NCBI GenBank assembly: GCA_039881045.1
Contig: JAYWVB010000013.1
Span: forward strand, 675,331-739,330
From: Chaetomium olivaceum
Taxonomy: Eukaryota; Ascomycota; Sordariomycetes; Sordariales; Chaetomiaceae
Reading direction: 5' to 3'
Length of the DNA stretch: 64,000 bases
Numbering within the stretch: the stretch's first letter is position 1; each line of letters opens with the position of its first letter. The position numbers were made by a program, and so were the translations under genes. A model generated the notes under the pieces. The model did no database searches. It had not been told where the DNA came from and was given only the letters and a program-made list of their open reading frames with translations. Positions 16,932 to 29,433 of this stretch are shown piece by piece.

Positions 16932-19900
16932 TGGGGCTGAGGTTAAGGGGGTGGGTGGGTGTTGGTGCCACGGAGAGCATGATGCAATCGGTCGGCTGGG
17001 CCGCCATATTCTTTCTTTTCTTGCTTTTTTCTTGACTTCTCTGGGCGGACGGGGTACTAATACATAGACGTTGCGCGGGGAGGACGGCATTCATTGACTT
17101 AAGGTCACCGTTGATTGTTGACATCGTTGCAGGGGGCAAGTGGCTGGTGGGTGCATACGGGTCTGGGAGCATAGATGGATCTTTGGGGGTGGCATTCCTT
17201 TCTTCCTCATCTTTAGCGCGGGGGGTTCATTATAGCATACAGCATCGGCGGCGCATCAACTCGCTGCGGCGGGAGGACTGGGTTGGAGTCAATAGCGACG
17301 GCAATACATTGGGTGGTGATTGCTATCTCTGCTGCGCTCTGATATGGCTTGACATTTCCTCGTTGCTTGCTTCTGTCCGAGGTCCGAGGTTGTGTTCCCA
17401 GCTCCACAGCCAGTTACGTCTACCATTTGAAGTTGCCCCCTGAGAGGCCGTGCCAACTCGTAACGGTTTTTTCTTCCCATGGATGGCGGCGCTTGCCGTT
17501 CACTCCGGCATCATCCGTCGGCTCGACCCTCGACCGACCTCCCTTCCGGCCCTGCCTCGGCTCTACTGAGGGTTTCTCCGAGTCAACACAGTAGTCGGTA
17601 AGCAGGGCTCATCGTCTCTGTCGTTGACCTGCAGGTAAGATAGGCGAGTTTTTGCGCCGAACAATCTCCGCTTCCTCCCAGGCTTCAGAGTTTCGTCCCT
17701 CGACGACAACCTTCCTTTTCCGTCCACAACACCCAGGTAGGCCCCAACCAAGCCAGGCCGGGTAGTTTTCCCAGTTTTTTCTTGGCGGGAGGAACTTTTG
17801 AGGTCCCCCTTCCCACCCGGGAAAGCTTGACAGGGCGTCGTGGGTTGCGTGGCATCGCACGTGGAAAGATCTTCATCTGACCAAGGCGGCGCCACGCGGG
17901 AATGCGGACCCTCCTACCCAGTGGCTTGCAGCAACATCCACCCATGCCCATCACAGTTGCACGGAAGGAAGATCGTCCAACGGTAGGAGGGACGTTCGGG
18001 TCGATGATCCGCCTTGTCGTGTGCCAGCGCCTGCTTAAGGTGCTTGTGATATTCTGCAACTTCGCTATGACCGTCACACATACCGACCTACCCGTCGTTG
18101 GCCGCTTGGAGTATCATCCCGCGGAGCGAGTTAGCGCAAGCGGATTTTCACATGGCCGTGCGCCGCGCGCGGAACGGGGACACCAAGCTTTTCGGAACAC
18201 CCCCTTCGCTTGAAGAGAAGCTCGGGCAGGGCCCTACCCGGGTTCCGAGGCAGAATGCCCGACAGAGAGCGACGGGTAATTTGACAGGTAGCTGTCCGTC
18301 CCGGGGAGACACAGCCCATGGTTTCGTCAGACGTCTGTCTGTACTGTGTACCGTGTACCAGTACCAGCCGGTCGCACCGTTTTTCCCTCCTAGATATCAG
18401 GGTAATATACACCGTGGCTACCGCCGATAATTATAGCTCAAAAGACGGTCGCACAAGAACGTGGGCACGGCTCGTGCGCATCCATCCGTGTCACCTCGCG
18501 ACCCCAGATTTTCCCTGGATAAAATCGACCGTCTTTTCTTTTTCTCCGGTACAGAACACGACGCTCTCGAATTCATCCAGCCACGCCTGTTTTTGGGATG
18601 AGAGAACTGAATTCGACGCAGCGCCCGCCGATACCGGCATGACCCCCATGCTGCTTCGCACGTTCATGGCAGATGTGCTGGGCCTGCAGAAAGAGGGCCA
18701 TGTAACGGTGGGACGGGCCGGCAAAGCAAGACGAGACGAGACGAGATGAGCGAGGAGGAAAAAAGTCTAGACGAGGGAAACACCAACCACGCTGCTGACC
18801 CTGCGGCGACTGCTGCTGCTGCTGCTGCTGCACTACCGGCGGGGAGACGGCAAAGTGGAGGACGTGCGGCCGGTAGTGGGTAGAAAGGGTGTCGGGCCGC
18901 CGCCGGCTAAAATTGTTGTTTCGGCGGGTTTGGGGGTACGGTTCGCTTGTGTGCAGAAATGTCACCGTTTGACATTGAGGTTGGAGTGTAACTACGTTAA
19001 GGTAGTACACTGCTCGCCTTCGATGTGTCTCGCCGACCGTCTCGACGATGTAACATGTAACGGTGCGGAAGTGGACCAGTCGAGCAGAACCCTTAATAAT
19101 CTCGAGACAAAACATTGCTCTTGAGAGCGGAGGGGAGAGCTTTTACTCAGCCGGGACCTTCCTTTGGCGGTTCCGGGATATTTGTTTGACCAACTGCCTG
19201 CCATGGCCCCCGGAAAGACAAACAGCGACGATTGACCGACGGAGAGTCCGGTAAAGTGGGCAGAACGAGGCAATTTCGAGGGTTGGTCTGGGCTTTTTGA
19301 AGGGTTTGGAACAAGGGTCTTGAATGAGGTGAGATGGGGCGTTCGTTGGTGGGGCTGCTCACTGCGAGAAGCTGGGCAGTCAGGGCATTGCAGTTACACG
19401 TGTAATAAGACATGTCCAATGTGTCTCAACGGATGAAGGTTGGTGGTGTTGGATGTTCTGATTCCATCCGAGTTAACGGAGAGCACAACTCGACTCGAGG
19501 GGTAAACGGTAAAATACTCTTTCTTTTAACTACCCGTGCCCAAAGCCAGCTTGGCTCGGCACCTCGTCGAGAAACCCAACGGTCGGTCATGGCCGGAATT
19601 AGTAAAAGGAGCTCGGTGAAGGGCGGAGGCGAATCCATGGTGAATGGAATCCATGACAATCCAGTGGTACCCGATTCGTCCGGCATCATGAAGCTTGCCA
19701 AGACCACACTCCAAAGATGTCTCTCCAATGTGGCAGGACGAACGATGCAAGTGGGGCTTGTATGTTGATTTCCACGTGGGGACCCGGCGTTCATAGCGCG
19801 GCTTTTTGGACAGGGCAACGGACAAAAGAGCAAGCTAACAGCAGGCTAAGTACTTGGTATGGGACTAAGAAATGAAGGGTCTCACTGCGCTGCAGATTTC

Positions 19901-21549
19901 CATCCCACCCATGCCCAGAGCTCGCGTCGGTTTCCGAGTTACGACTTCGTTGCGAAGATGCGTAACGGTCGCAAAGACTCACGACAAAGTTACATTGACT
20001 AATCGACTAGCCCATGTCGGATCCTGCATTGGTCGCGAATCACATACCCCATCCGTTGGTTAATAAAGCAATCAGATGCGACGGGATGCGCGGCTGCAAG
20101 GAGATGATTGTGCACTGAGGGTGACGTGACGTGAGCTGCATTGAAAGGGACGGCGCGGGGTGCATCCGGCTGAGGGGCTGGCCAAATGCGGAGTTAAACA
20201 AACTGAACCGACCGCACCCTCGAAGCTGTCCTCTCGGCCCGTTAGTCAGGTCGCCAATGCATCGTGGTTCGGAAGGCGAGAACTTGAGCCATACCGACAA
20301 CCCTCATCCCGCTACCTATTCAACAGTCAACCCTCACTGTACTAGTAGTGTGTAAAGTACCTGAGGTCATCAGCTACCTAACTACCTTACCTCTTGCCTT
20401 TCATCCATGGCACTCGAAAAGCACCGAGTCTTCCAATTCCTCTCCATGTTCGGAAGACGGCCAGTCGCAGTTAGACCGAGCAGGGAGCGACGACGGGGTG
20501 GAACAAATGGCCCGATTCCTCCACGGACAGTCCTGCTCCCAAACGGCAACTCCCAAGGGTTGCAGTTCGTCTCAAAACCCCTTGCCCCACTGCAACGCCG
20601 GCTTGCTGTCCCCAAGTTGCGCAACGGCCGGATGGGCCGGGGGTGGCCAGATTAGGCAAAGCACTTACTAGTTAGCGTTGGAACCCACAACCGGTGCTTC
20701 TGGTCCTTCTGGAAGGATTCTTAAAAAGGGCCACATCAGCCCTGCATCTTCCGCCTCGCCTCGAGAGATCTGGTCCTTTCCGGTCCATCTGGCTGTCCAC
20801 CAGCACGGCTTCCCCTCCGACCTGTTACCGCATTCACGAACTCGTCCCGACCCAAACCAGCACGGCAGCGCCCGCTCCCCTCACAATCGGATAGGTTCCA
20901 TTTGGTTCCCGTCTTTTGCGGTTTACTTCAGCACGTTGCGCATTGCGTCGCGTGCCGGCCACAGAAACGCGGGGTCTTTCTCGTCGGCTAGCCCAGACGC
21001 TGCAGTATTGCCATGGCTTGCGATAACTCGTTCCGAGGTTGACGAACCCTCGCTCGAATCCTGGCCCGAATCCCGAAATTTACTTGCGGCTCTTCAGCGT
21101 GCCTCTTCCATCCGCTAGGTAACCAAAAACCACCGACGAGCCCGGCGTCTCAGATTCTTTTCTGCCTGGTCATCATCGGCTTGGGCGCGCAGCAACGGAG
21201 CGACCCCGGCACCCCCTGATGATCGCAGCGCCGAATCCCGTTCCTTTTCTTGTCCTCGGAACGCCGAGGCACCACGACGACGACTGTTGTTTGCTCCCAT
21301 TATTCAGCAGTTCCCTCATCTCGGGCTTGCCGTGTGTTCAATAGCCAAGAACACGCACATACCACTCAACGCCCTTGCGGCTTCCCCCATCCCGGTCCGA
21401 ACCTTCACAAACCGAACGACCCTTTTTGTTTGCAGCCGTCGCTCTTGATAAACGGCACAGACAGCTGTTTGCCTTCTTCATTTACACACCATTGACTGGC
21501 CACCGTTTTGCGGGAGGACAATGACGAGTCGATAAGAGACAGCCCGATC
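16932..21549. other. Long gene-poor region (4.6 kb)
   Basis: No frame longer than about 180 codons has coding character or a recognisable motif on either strand. A (TGC)7 microsatellite lies at 18811-18831. CT-rich patches near 21200-21540 suit the 5' leader of the downstream LST7 gene. An unusual or non-coding gene could be missed by reading alone. Confidence 0.5.
18811..18831. repeat. (TGC)7 microsatellite
   Basis: Seven perfect TGC units in non-coding sequence. Confidence 0.9.
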
Positions 21550-23577
21550 ATGACGTCGATTGTGAGTTGCCCCTCCTCCTTCGAGCCCTCCAACCCACCT
21601 TCCACGCCTTCCAAACACGGGAACAGGCGACAGCCAAGGGCAACCAAAGGGAAGCCGCAATCAGAACTGTTTGCCCTTGTCGCACTTTCTCAATGTAACC
21701 CAATCTCTCACCGCCTCCTCGCTTTTCTTTGCTTGTTTCCGGGCAAGTGCTTTGGACGGGCGGCAAGGCTGCCTGTTGTGCACCCCCACGTTGGCGCAGC
21801 TGAAGCCGGCATTACCCAACGGCCCTGTCATCTGGGCTCCGACACTCCCACGTGCCGTTGTCCCGGCACGCTGGACAACCCTGGCCAGACCTTCCATTAG
21901 GTACTCTTGGACTGGCATTCCATTCGAGACGCGACCTCGCCCCTTTCTTGCCGTTGTTTCCGGCCATTTCGTCTCGTCTGTGATGACAGATTTTCCCTTC
22001 TCTCACAAATAAACCGCCTACCTGCCTACCTCTACCCAACGCCGATCTCTGTTCGACCAGGGATAACCGGACGAATCGTACGACCGAGCAATATGCTAAT
22101 TCCCCCATTCCAGCTCTGTTTAGCCCACTACTGTGACCTTCACGGGCCGACGCCCTTGATGGTCACCGAGGGCCTTCCTGTTCCTTGCAGCACCTGCTGT
22201 GACGAGGGGTTACTCGGCACTGGTACCACGAGGTTCGAAAAGCCTCGCCCGAGAGCGCCAACCTCGGGCGCATCTACACATGCCGCCAACATCACGGAAG
22301 CCCTCCGGCGCATCAACTTGAACGAGCCGCAACGAAGCTCATCTGTTCCCGCTACCGAACATGAGGCGCAAGTCCACCGTGCCTCCCTACGGCAAGCAGC
22401 CCAGGCAGCTGCTGCCACGACGACTGACTCTGCCATCGAAACACCACCCCAGAGCCCGCGTCTTGCGTCAGGCCCCGGCGCTCAGCAGCAGAAGCCACGC
22501 CAGGACTCGGGCTTCCGCAGGACCTATGACGAATACGTAACACGGCGCGCGGGGCCATGCGACAACTGCGCCCTGACTTTACCGAAGCGCCAGGAAAGCA
22601 GCAAGGATGCCGGCGCAGGATCGCGGCCTGATCGTAGTCCTACGCTGAGGACGCGCGCGCCATATGCGCGAGTGTTTACGGCGCCCGACAACAATATTTC
22701 GCCTTCCACCTCTCAATCCTCGTCATCCGTTGCGTCCGAGGATGAATCCAACAACCGGCCGCGCCCATCCCATCGTCGAACAGGAACTGCTCTCTCAGTA
22801 ACATCGCGTTCCAGCGCTAGCTCCAACAGCGCCAACGCCAACTCACACATGCACTTTCTCGATTACACGTCAACCCACGAACCCTTAGCACCGGCTTCCT
22901 TCTCCCTCGTTCGTGCCTCCTGTTTGCGCACGTTATCACTAGAGACCCTCCCCCGCGCCCCAGCCACGAGCCCTGCTGCCGCGGGATCTACCATGCCCTC
23001 CCCGAACCCTTCACCAAACAGTCCTGCCTATGTCACGACACATAGCATAGGCTCTGCCGCCTCGGGCGGCTCGATTTTCTTTGGCGACAAAAAGGTCGGC
23101 TACACGACCGCCTACATCTTTCGTGTTCCCGACGTCCACGCCCGCGGCCACAAACGTGTTTACGCCTTCCTGGCGCTTAGCACCCACCCAGAGCCCACTG
23201 CTGTCAAAACCTTTACGTTTCTTTCCGCCGCCTTCCGCGATCTGGCTTCCTGGATACAGGAGCTAGCCGAAGCCGAAGCCGAGCGCGCCCTCGCCGAGTC
23301 CAGCACTTCGTCAGGTAGCAGCCCAATTGTTCCAGGGCCTGGGTACGGCAGCTTTCAGTCTGAGCCCGTCCCCCCTGTTTCGGGGGGAAGCAGTAGCTTC
23401 CTGATGGGCGGTGTGGGCGGCCTGTCGCGGCGGATGGGCAGCGGCTTTGGAGGCTCCGGCGTTGCCCTCAAGCAGCGCGGGCTGGCAGAGCTGGTCGGCC
23501 TGCCGGACTTCTTCCTTGAGCTACATGCCAAGTTTGTCAGGTTGCTGTTGGAGATCGGAGTCATGGTTGGGTCATGA
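21550..23577 (+). CDS. LST7: LST7/folliculin-family protein
   Basis: In yeast, Lst7 with Lst4 forms a vacuolar GAP complex that links amino acids to TORC1; the human orthologue is folliculin. The model is join(21550..21561,22114..23577). A 12-nt first exon (MTSI) is joined over a 552-nt intron (GTGAGT, GCTAAT, CAG) to LCLAHYCDLHGPTPL, giving the family start that aligns with folliculin's longin N-terminus. CSTCCDE and later CDNC are possible metal-binding Cys motifs. A long Ser/Ala/Pro-rich disordered stretch precedes the second longin half (DKKVGYTTAYIFRVPD to LLLEIGVMVGS). No DENN half is present, as in yeast Lst7. A downstream ATG (22094) would also be in frame, but it lies in the branch-point region. 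Total 491 aa, intact. Confidence 0.83.
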
Positions 23578-24722
23578 GATACTGGCGCATGCCTCGCAAC
23601 GACCATGCAGCGTCTACTGAGGTCAATCAAGCAAACACACAAATCCACACCGGAACGGCCACGCGCCATCAAACCATCAAACCGGGCGGCGCGGTTCGCA
23701 GCCGGGGTCCACACATAAAGTGTGATGGGTAATGAATGCATCATACTTTCATACCCGACCAACGCGGCAACCGCGCTATGAGTTACACCCGAATAAGAAA
23801 ACAACAACAACAACCACCACCACCACCACCACAACAACAACAACCACTCGCTCATTTACAAACTACCCACACTCGAGAGAGAAATGAGTACGCAAGCTTC
23901 AATACACAAATCATCGAATTTAGACAGAGGGAATGAAACGGGGAATAATAGACGGGCGGGGCTAGGAAATGAAACGGGATACATAACATAGGTCAGGTCA
24001 TCAAAGGGAAGGAAAAGGGCTTTTCTTTTTAGGATGGGATTGCGTTGGTTGCATTGGCAAAGGGAGGATATACCCGGTTTTCTTGTTTGGAAATCTAGTG
24101 GGCATGACCTGAGAATGCAGGAGGAGGGACTGCAGACTTAAGCAGTTGCTCGCTCCGGTGTTGGGGAATTCTTTCAGCATGTGTGGTCATGTTTTCGTAC
24201 TGATACCCCGAGGGGAAGGGGTCGAGGGCTGGGAGAGCGGGGTTTCGAGGGGTATGATTTCTGTTAGATCTGGTCGAAAGCGAGCGGGCGAGCTACGTTT
24301 TGGTTTTGTACTACTATCACTTCTGGCACACGGGTCTGCAGCACACGATGTTGGACCTGTGGAAGGTCTGTTCCGGGGTACGGGAAGATGGCAGTTGTGG
24401 CTTGTAGGATACATAGATTGGGAAGCGGGCTGGGCGGAGCGGGACTCGAGAGCTGGCATCTTGAATACACGAGCATTTACAATCAACCCACTGTTCCTCC
24501 CAGACATCATCAGATCTCGTATCATCCATTCATTTGCAAACATAACTGAGTAGACGGCAACCACGTTCGTTCTATGGTAGCTACCGTACCGTGGTTATCG
24601 TACATGTCTCATCGCAGTCCGTCACACGGCTTGCTTTTGCACTCGCTGTGTCTGTCCACTCTGCCCCCCTCCCCCCTCCCAAAGCCCATCCAACCACCCG
24701 CCCACCCAATCTGTTGCATTGT
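23578..24722. other. Intergenic between convergent LST7 and RPT3
   Basis: Holds both 3' ends. A CAA/CAC microsatellite lies at about 23800-23850. No gene is seen. Confidence 0.55.
23800..23850. repeat. (CAA)n(CAC)n(CAA)n microsatellite
   Basis: About 50 bp of ACA/ACC trinucleotide runs in the 3' flank of LST7. Confidence 0.85.
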
Positions 24723-26059
24723 CTATTTGTAGAAATCAAACTTGTTCTCGTCGCTCGACCCCTTGACTTGGCTGCTGTAGGCGTCCTCCAAGTCGACCTG
24801 GATGATGTTATACCTGTTCTTGCGCACGGCGCGCAGGCCGGCCTCCTGCATGATGGCGGCGATGACGGCGCCGCTGAGGGGGTCGTTGCGCACGATGAGG
24901 CTGTCGAGGTCGACCTCGGGCGCGAGGCTCATCTTGCTGGCAATAGTGGTGAAGATGAGGCGGCGCTCGCGGCGGTCGCGCAGGCTGGGGAACTCGATCT
25001 TGCGGTCGAGGCGGCCGGGGCGGAGCAGGGCCGGGTCGAGCGTGTCGGCGCGGTTGGTGGCCATGATGACCTTCACGTTGGCCGTCTGGTCGAAGCCGTC
25101 CATCTGGTTGAGCAACTCGAGCAGGATGCGCTGCACCTCGCGGTCGGCGCCCGTCTGCGCGTCGAACCGCTTGGTCGCGATGGCGTCGATCTCGTCGATG
25201 AAGATAATGGCTGGCGCGTTCTCGCGCGCCATCCTAAACACGTCGCGCACCATCCGCGGGCCCTCGCCGAGGTATTTCTGTACGAACTCGGACCCGACCA
25301 CCCGGATGAAGTTGGCCGTCGTCGAGTTGGCCACCGCCTTCACCAACATGGTCTTGCCGGTTCCGGGGGGGCCGTACAATAGGACGCCGCGGGGTGGGTC
25401 GATACCGATCTGCTTGTACAGGTCGAAGTGTGTCAGGGGAAGCTCGACAGCTTCGCGGATTTCCTGCTTCTGCATGTCTAGCCCACCAACGTCGGCGTAT
25501 GTCACGTCGGGCTTCTCGTCGGCCCCGAGCATGGCGATTGAGGAGTCCGCCTCAGGTGGGAGGATGTCGACAAGGGCATTGGAGTGGCGGTGCAGGGCGA
25601 CGGAGGAGGAGGGCTTCAGTAACTCGCGGTCTAGGGTCGACAAAATACGGACGACGTAGTTGGACCCAGTGCTGGACTGGACGATGCCGGTACTGGGGTG
25701 TGAACGTTAGCTAATCCAGACTCGGTAGGAGGGGTATTACTACATAACGGCGGGGAACCTACTTCTGGTCAATGGCCTCCATAAACTGGCCGATGACAAG
25801 CGGTACACTCTGGATACGCTTGACTCTCTCCTCCTGTGCCCGGACCAGCTCCCGCTTCAAGCTCCTCTGCTCATCCTTGATGTATTCCTCCTGCAGCTGG
25901 ATGTACTCGAGCTGCCGCTGCAGCCGCTTCAGGTTCGCATACATCCCCGCCTTCTGTTGATACACCCTCAAAGTTCTCGATGCTGGGGATAGTGGAAGGG
26001 GTATGCTTCTTGAGCGGCTGGATGCTGTTGGCGGCGCTCTCAACCAGGACGTCGCCCAT
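24723..26059 (-). CDS. RPT3: 26S proteasome regulatory ATPase Rpt3 (6B), with a frameshift in exon 1
   Basis: Rpt3 is one of six AAA+ subunits that unfold substrates into the 20S core. The model is complement(join(24723..25692,25763..26059)) with a 70-nt intron (GTAGGT, GCTAAC, CAG). Seen: coiled-coil N-domain (LKRLQRQLEYIQLQEEYIKD), Walker A GPPGTGKT, Walker B IIFIDEIDAI, SRH with ATNRADTLDPALLRPGRLDR, and the C-terminal tail FDFYK that docks in the alpha ring. The start MGDVLVESAANSIQP reads in one frame to about 25960, and YANLKRLQRQ resumes one base over. Restoring two bases (GATGTATG to GATGTGTATG) gives a normal 422-residue protein. Possibly further oddities: an extra Arg in QEERVKR and Val in IIQVDLED. 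Loss of Rpt3 should be lethal, so an assembly error or a second copy is likely. Confidence 0.93.
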
Positions 26060-27515
26060 TTTGACGGCTTGCCTCTTCGCTGTTGGGCCTGCGATTTATG
26101 GGGCGGGGTGCGGATTATCGAGAGGCTGGGATCGACGCAAAGTTATCAGAGTCAAAGCGCGTGATGCTGTGGACGTATGGTGCCTGCAATCGCAGATTCG
26201 ATGGTTGGAGTTGGAGGTTGCTTCGGTGCTGTTCTGTCGTTGCTTTGCCTTGTGTGGCGCGTGCAGCCCATCAGCGATCTTGGCGTTCGACAGTGGGCTC
26301 GTCATCCGCCGGAGCCTGAGGCTGACCCACATCAGTTGGCTCGAGCTTTAGCCTTTGGGGGGTTGGAGGTTTCCATGGAGCCATGTCAGGTGAAGTCGCG
26401 AGTGGCCCGTGCTTTTCTGCGTTCACAGTGGGACATTCCACAGGGACCCACGTCCCCCACCTTCCTCTACACCTTGTGCTTGTATGCACATACCTCAGGC
26501 AGATCTGCGACCTCCGCGTTTTGACAGGGCAGCGTTGGTTTCACGGCACCAGGATTCGAAGACTTGGGCAGATACTTGTACAGCCGTTGCTCCATTACAT
26601 ACTCAAGCAGATGGTCACTTTGGGGTATCTGGTGCCATGTTCTTCTCAATTTGCAGATCGCGTGCTCTCGTAAACTCGGCGTCCTCTTGAGCATTAGTAC
26701 CCGACCCGACAACGCAGAGAAAGCCCCCACATACGACCTCACTGGGTACCGACCTTGATGGCCGAACACCCAAAGGCCATCCGATCTCCCTCCCGTGTCC
26801 CCATCTTAATCGGAGCATCACGGCATCTTGCACCGCAATTCGGCGAATGTGCCGGGTGAGTCGTGCTCCGGTCTCCGCTGCAATGAATCGGAAGATGCCA
26901 CTGTGAACTGCACCCGCTGTATCCGCTGTCATGACGGCCACGCAGCCAAAGTAACCCCACCAACCCGTACTGTGTAGCTGCCGCAGCAATGCAGCTGGTT
27001 GGGGGTCTCGGACAAAGCCGCGGGGCGGGTGCCATGTGGTGAGTGACTCCCGTTTGCTGCAACAGTTGGTTGGTCCAACGGCTGTGTGCCTTGTCGCTCC
27101 CTCACCACAACCCCCCAGTCCGTCTTAGTCACTCGCTCGAGATGGGTGCCGGCCGGGGGTGCCTGCCTCCTTAGGTCCTCTCCACCTTGCCTATCAGTCA
27201 TTCAAGCCCGGGCCTTTCCATTCTATCCCTCCTTCCTTTTCGTCCACGCCTCTTCCCCAGATTGTCGTTGCCCACGGCCAAGTTGTGTCTCACTCCCCGC
27301 CTCCTCGTTTGGTCTGACGGTACCGTTTGTACTTGTCTTTGATCTTGCATCTCTGCCGATTTGAATTCATGGTCTCTACCTCCCCTGCCGCTCTGCACGT
27401 CCCGCCGGCAGCAGTAGCAGCAGTCCTGACGCACGCACTCGCCCACCGCCACTCAACATCTTGAAGCCTTTTAGGCACACATCCAACTCCCCGCTCCGCC
27501 AAGCAATCATCATCA
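26060..27515. other. Intergenic, divergent promoters of RPT3 and the small conserved gene
   Basis: No gene recognised. CT-rich sequence at 27190-27510 resembles a fungal 5' leader. Confidence 0.5.
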
Positions 27516-28071
27516 ATGGATAACACGCCTACGTCCATCACTATCCCCGAGCAGCGCCATCGGCCAATCCAGGCCGAGGCCGGGTCCTCGCCGTCGTCGT
27601 ACTCGAGCTCCCCGAGCTCGCCAGAGCCTTCCCCAAAGACGCCGTCTAGGGCGTCGCATAACCAGAAGTCGTTGCATGCCAGACGCCCAAGCTTGCTGAG
27701 TTCGTTGCGCCTTTTGTATGTACCGTGGAGTATGCACCACATCTAACACTCGATTGCCAGGCTCGGCTTTCACGCAGCAGGAATGTACGACCATCAAAAT
27801 TGCTGACAACCCGAAGGGGCCCATGCGACTGGTAAGTTTTGTCCCGGTAGCGGCATGATGCTGTGCTGCCCCCTGCCGGCCACACAGCCATCGCTCACAT
27901 TTGTATCACCAGATCACCTACCTCTCTTCCGGTCAAGGCTTTGTCTGGAACCCTGAGATCTTCGTGCCATCGTTCTGCGACTACGACTACGTGCCACTCG
28001 AGCAGCGCCGCGACCCGGTGCATGAAATCCATCTGAGCGACGAGGAGATCAGGAAGATGTTGCCTCAATAA
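27516..28071 (+). CDS. Small conserved fungal protein, unrecognised function, exon 1 off by one base
   Basis: The three-exon model is 27516..27715, 27761..27831 and 27913..28071. Exon 1 encodes a Ser/Pro-rich disordered start (MDNTPTSITIPEQRHRPIQ). The compact conserved-looking part is SAFTQQECTTIKIADNPKGP, then ITYLSSGQGFVWNPEIFVPS and LEQRRDPVHEIHLSDEEIRK. Intron 2 (GTAAGT, CAG) is sound. The natural donor of intron 1 (GTATGT at 27716) leaves exon 1 one base out of phase. Either one T of the TTTT at 27712-27715 is surplus, or a donor at 27730 with an implausible 31-nt intron is used. No known domain is recognised. There is no signal peptide or membrane segment. Confidence 0.65.
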
Positions 28072-29433
28072 AGGAAGATCTTGATACCAACAACGCGGGA
28101 TGGGATGCGTTGATATAGATGTACAACACGGCATCTACTGCACCGGTAATTACCAGAGCGGTTTATATTGCGGCGAACAGCCCTGGCTTGGGCTCCCCGA
28201 GACAGCGGAGGAGGACACTTCGTTTGAAGTGATGATATTTTTGGCAAGGGGGCCTGTCGTTTAGCATCACAGGGTGGCCACCATTTTTGAGGTCCCATTT
28301 GAGGACTTTCAGTCGACAGCACAGGAGTTTGAAACAGTTTGTGGGTTGGGGTCATGGGGAACGGTCCGTCATTTTATATCCAAGGGGAGTTGTTGGTTTT
28401 GGGCATTCTCATCTCGTCTTTTTGTGGTGCAGGCTGCTGGCCGATAATCGGAAGCGGCAACCTCGGCGATCATGTACGGTACTACAGGCACTTTGCTTTT
28501 CTACGTAGCTTATTGACACAAATTTCGTCACGGGCCATCAAATCGAACGCTGTGGTGACTATCCAAGTTGCAATCAACGATATAGTCTGACCCGTCGTAT
28601 TTGCAAAAGGAAGAACGCAACTTGGGGGTAGCATTCAAGCTCGACGTCATCGTTCTCTTACCAACCTCGTCAACATGCAACTTCTTCCAACCCGTTGCCT
28701 CGTCCATTCTACCTTCTCCTCAATCTGTGTCAAAACCTGTTATCCTTGTTATCCCGTACGGAAGGCTCTCGGCCCCGTATCCCGATTAAGTTGGAGGAGG
28801 AAATGGTCGTTTGTCAATGATTTAGAACGCCTTTTCGTCGAGAAATCGGGATTCGAAAGGGAGGCCGAGTTGAGGACAAACACGCAGCCATACTCCGTCC
28901 TCGGGATAAGACACATTGTCTAGTTAGTATGCCTATTGACGTGATCGTCGAGGACTTACATCGCATGCTTTCTGCATGCATAACCTGTGGAGATGCCTCG
29001 CGGTTGTAAGTGCGGCGGGTTGCAGCCAAGTTGGAGACCAACCCGCCCCGCACTGGAGGCCGAACCCCACCACACCCACCAGCTGACCGCTTCGGCCAAG
29101 TCCACACCGACTTGCCGATCCGGGACGCGCACGGGCCAGGGTCGACCGCCGCTCAGGTTTATCGATAAGTCCATCGCGGTTCGCGGCGGGTTGTTTTGCC
29201 AACTTTGGCTATCAAGAAACAGATCACGGAGTGCAAATGATTGATTAACGACTGACGAATACGTTCAATCAATCCACTTGGAAACACGGACAGCCTATTA
29301 AATAGTCGTCTATTCAAACAGAATCCACCCTCACCAAACATAACAACACCACCGCTGCCAGCCCACCACAACCGACGATCAACAAACCAACGTAACGACA
29401 CTCGAGCACCCCCGGCGGAGCGCCACACGGATC
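28072..29433. other. Intergenic between the small conserved gene and MIS14
   Basis: No supported gene. A CA-rich stretch just before 29434 looks like the MIS14 5' leader. Confidence 0.5.

Noticed and set aside
16227..17090. A 287-codon minus-strand frame over the phosphatase 3' half
   Set aside because: Antisense to the HCSAGVGRSG region, with Pro/Thr/Arg runs mirroring the Gly/Ser repeat.
18000..20700. CRISPR-like or other clustered repeats
   Set aside because: Only a (TGC)7 microsatellite was found; no spaced direct repeats.
16932..21549. Protein-coding genes in the 4.6-kb gap
   Set aside because: Several frames of 60-180 codons exist on both strands, but none shows domain motifs, credible starts with introns, or conserved-looking blocks.
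24591..25382. A 263-codon open frame on the plus strand
   Set aside because: Antisense shadow of RPT3 caused by high GC at third positions; its Val/Leu/Ala/Asp/Gly-rich composition is typical of such shadows.
27715..27760. A 31-nt intron (27730-27760) that would make the 27.5-kb gene fully in frame
   Set aside because: Too short for a fungal spliceosomal intron, and it ignores the perfect GTATGT donor at 27716. A one-base error is simpler, though not proven.
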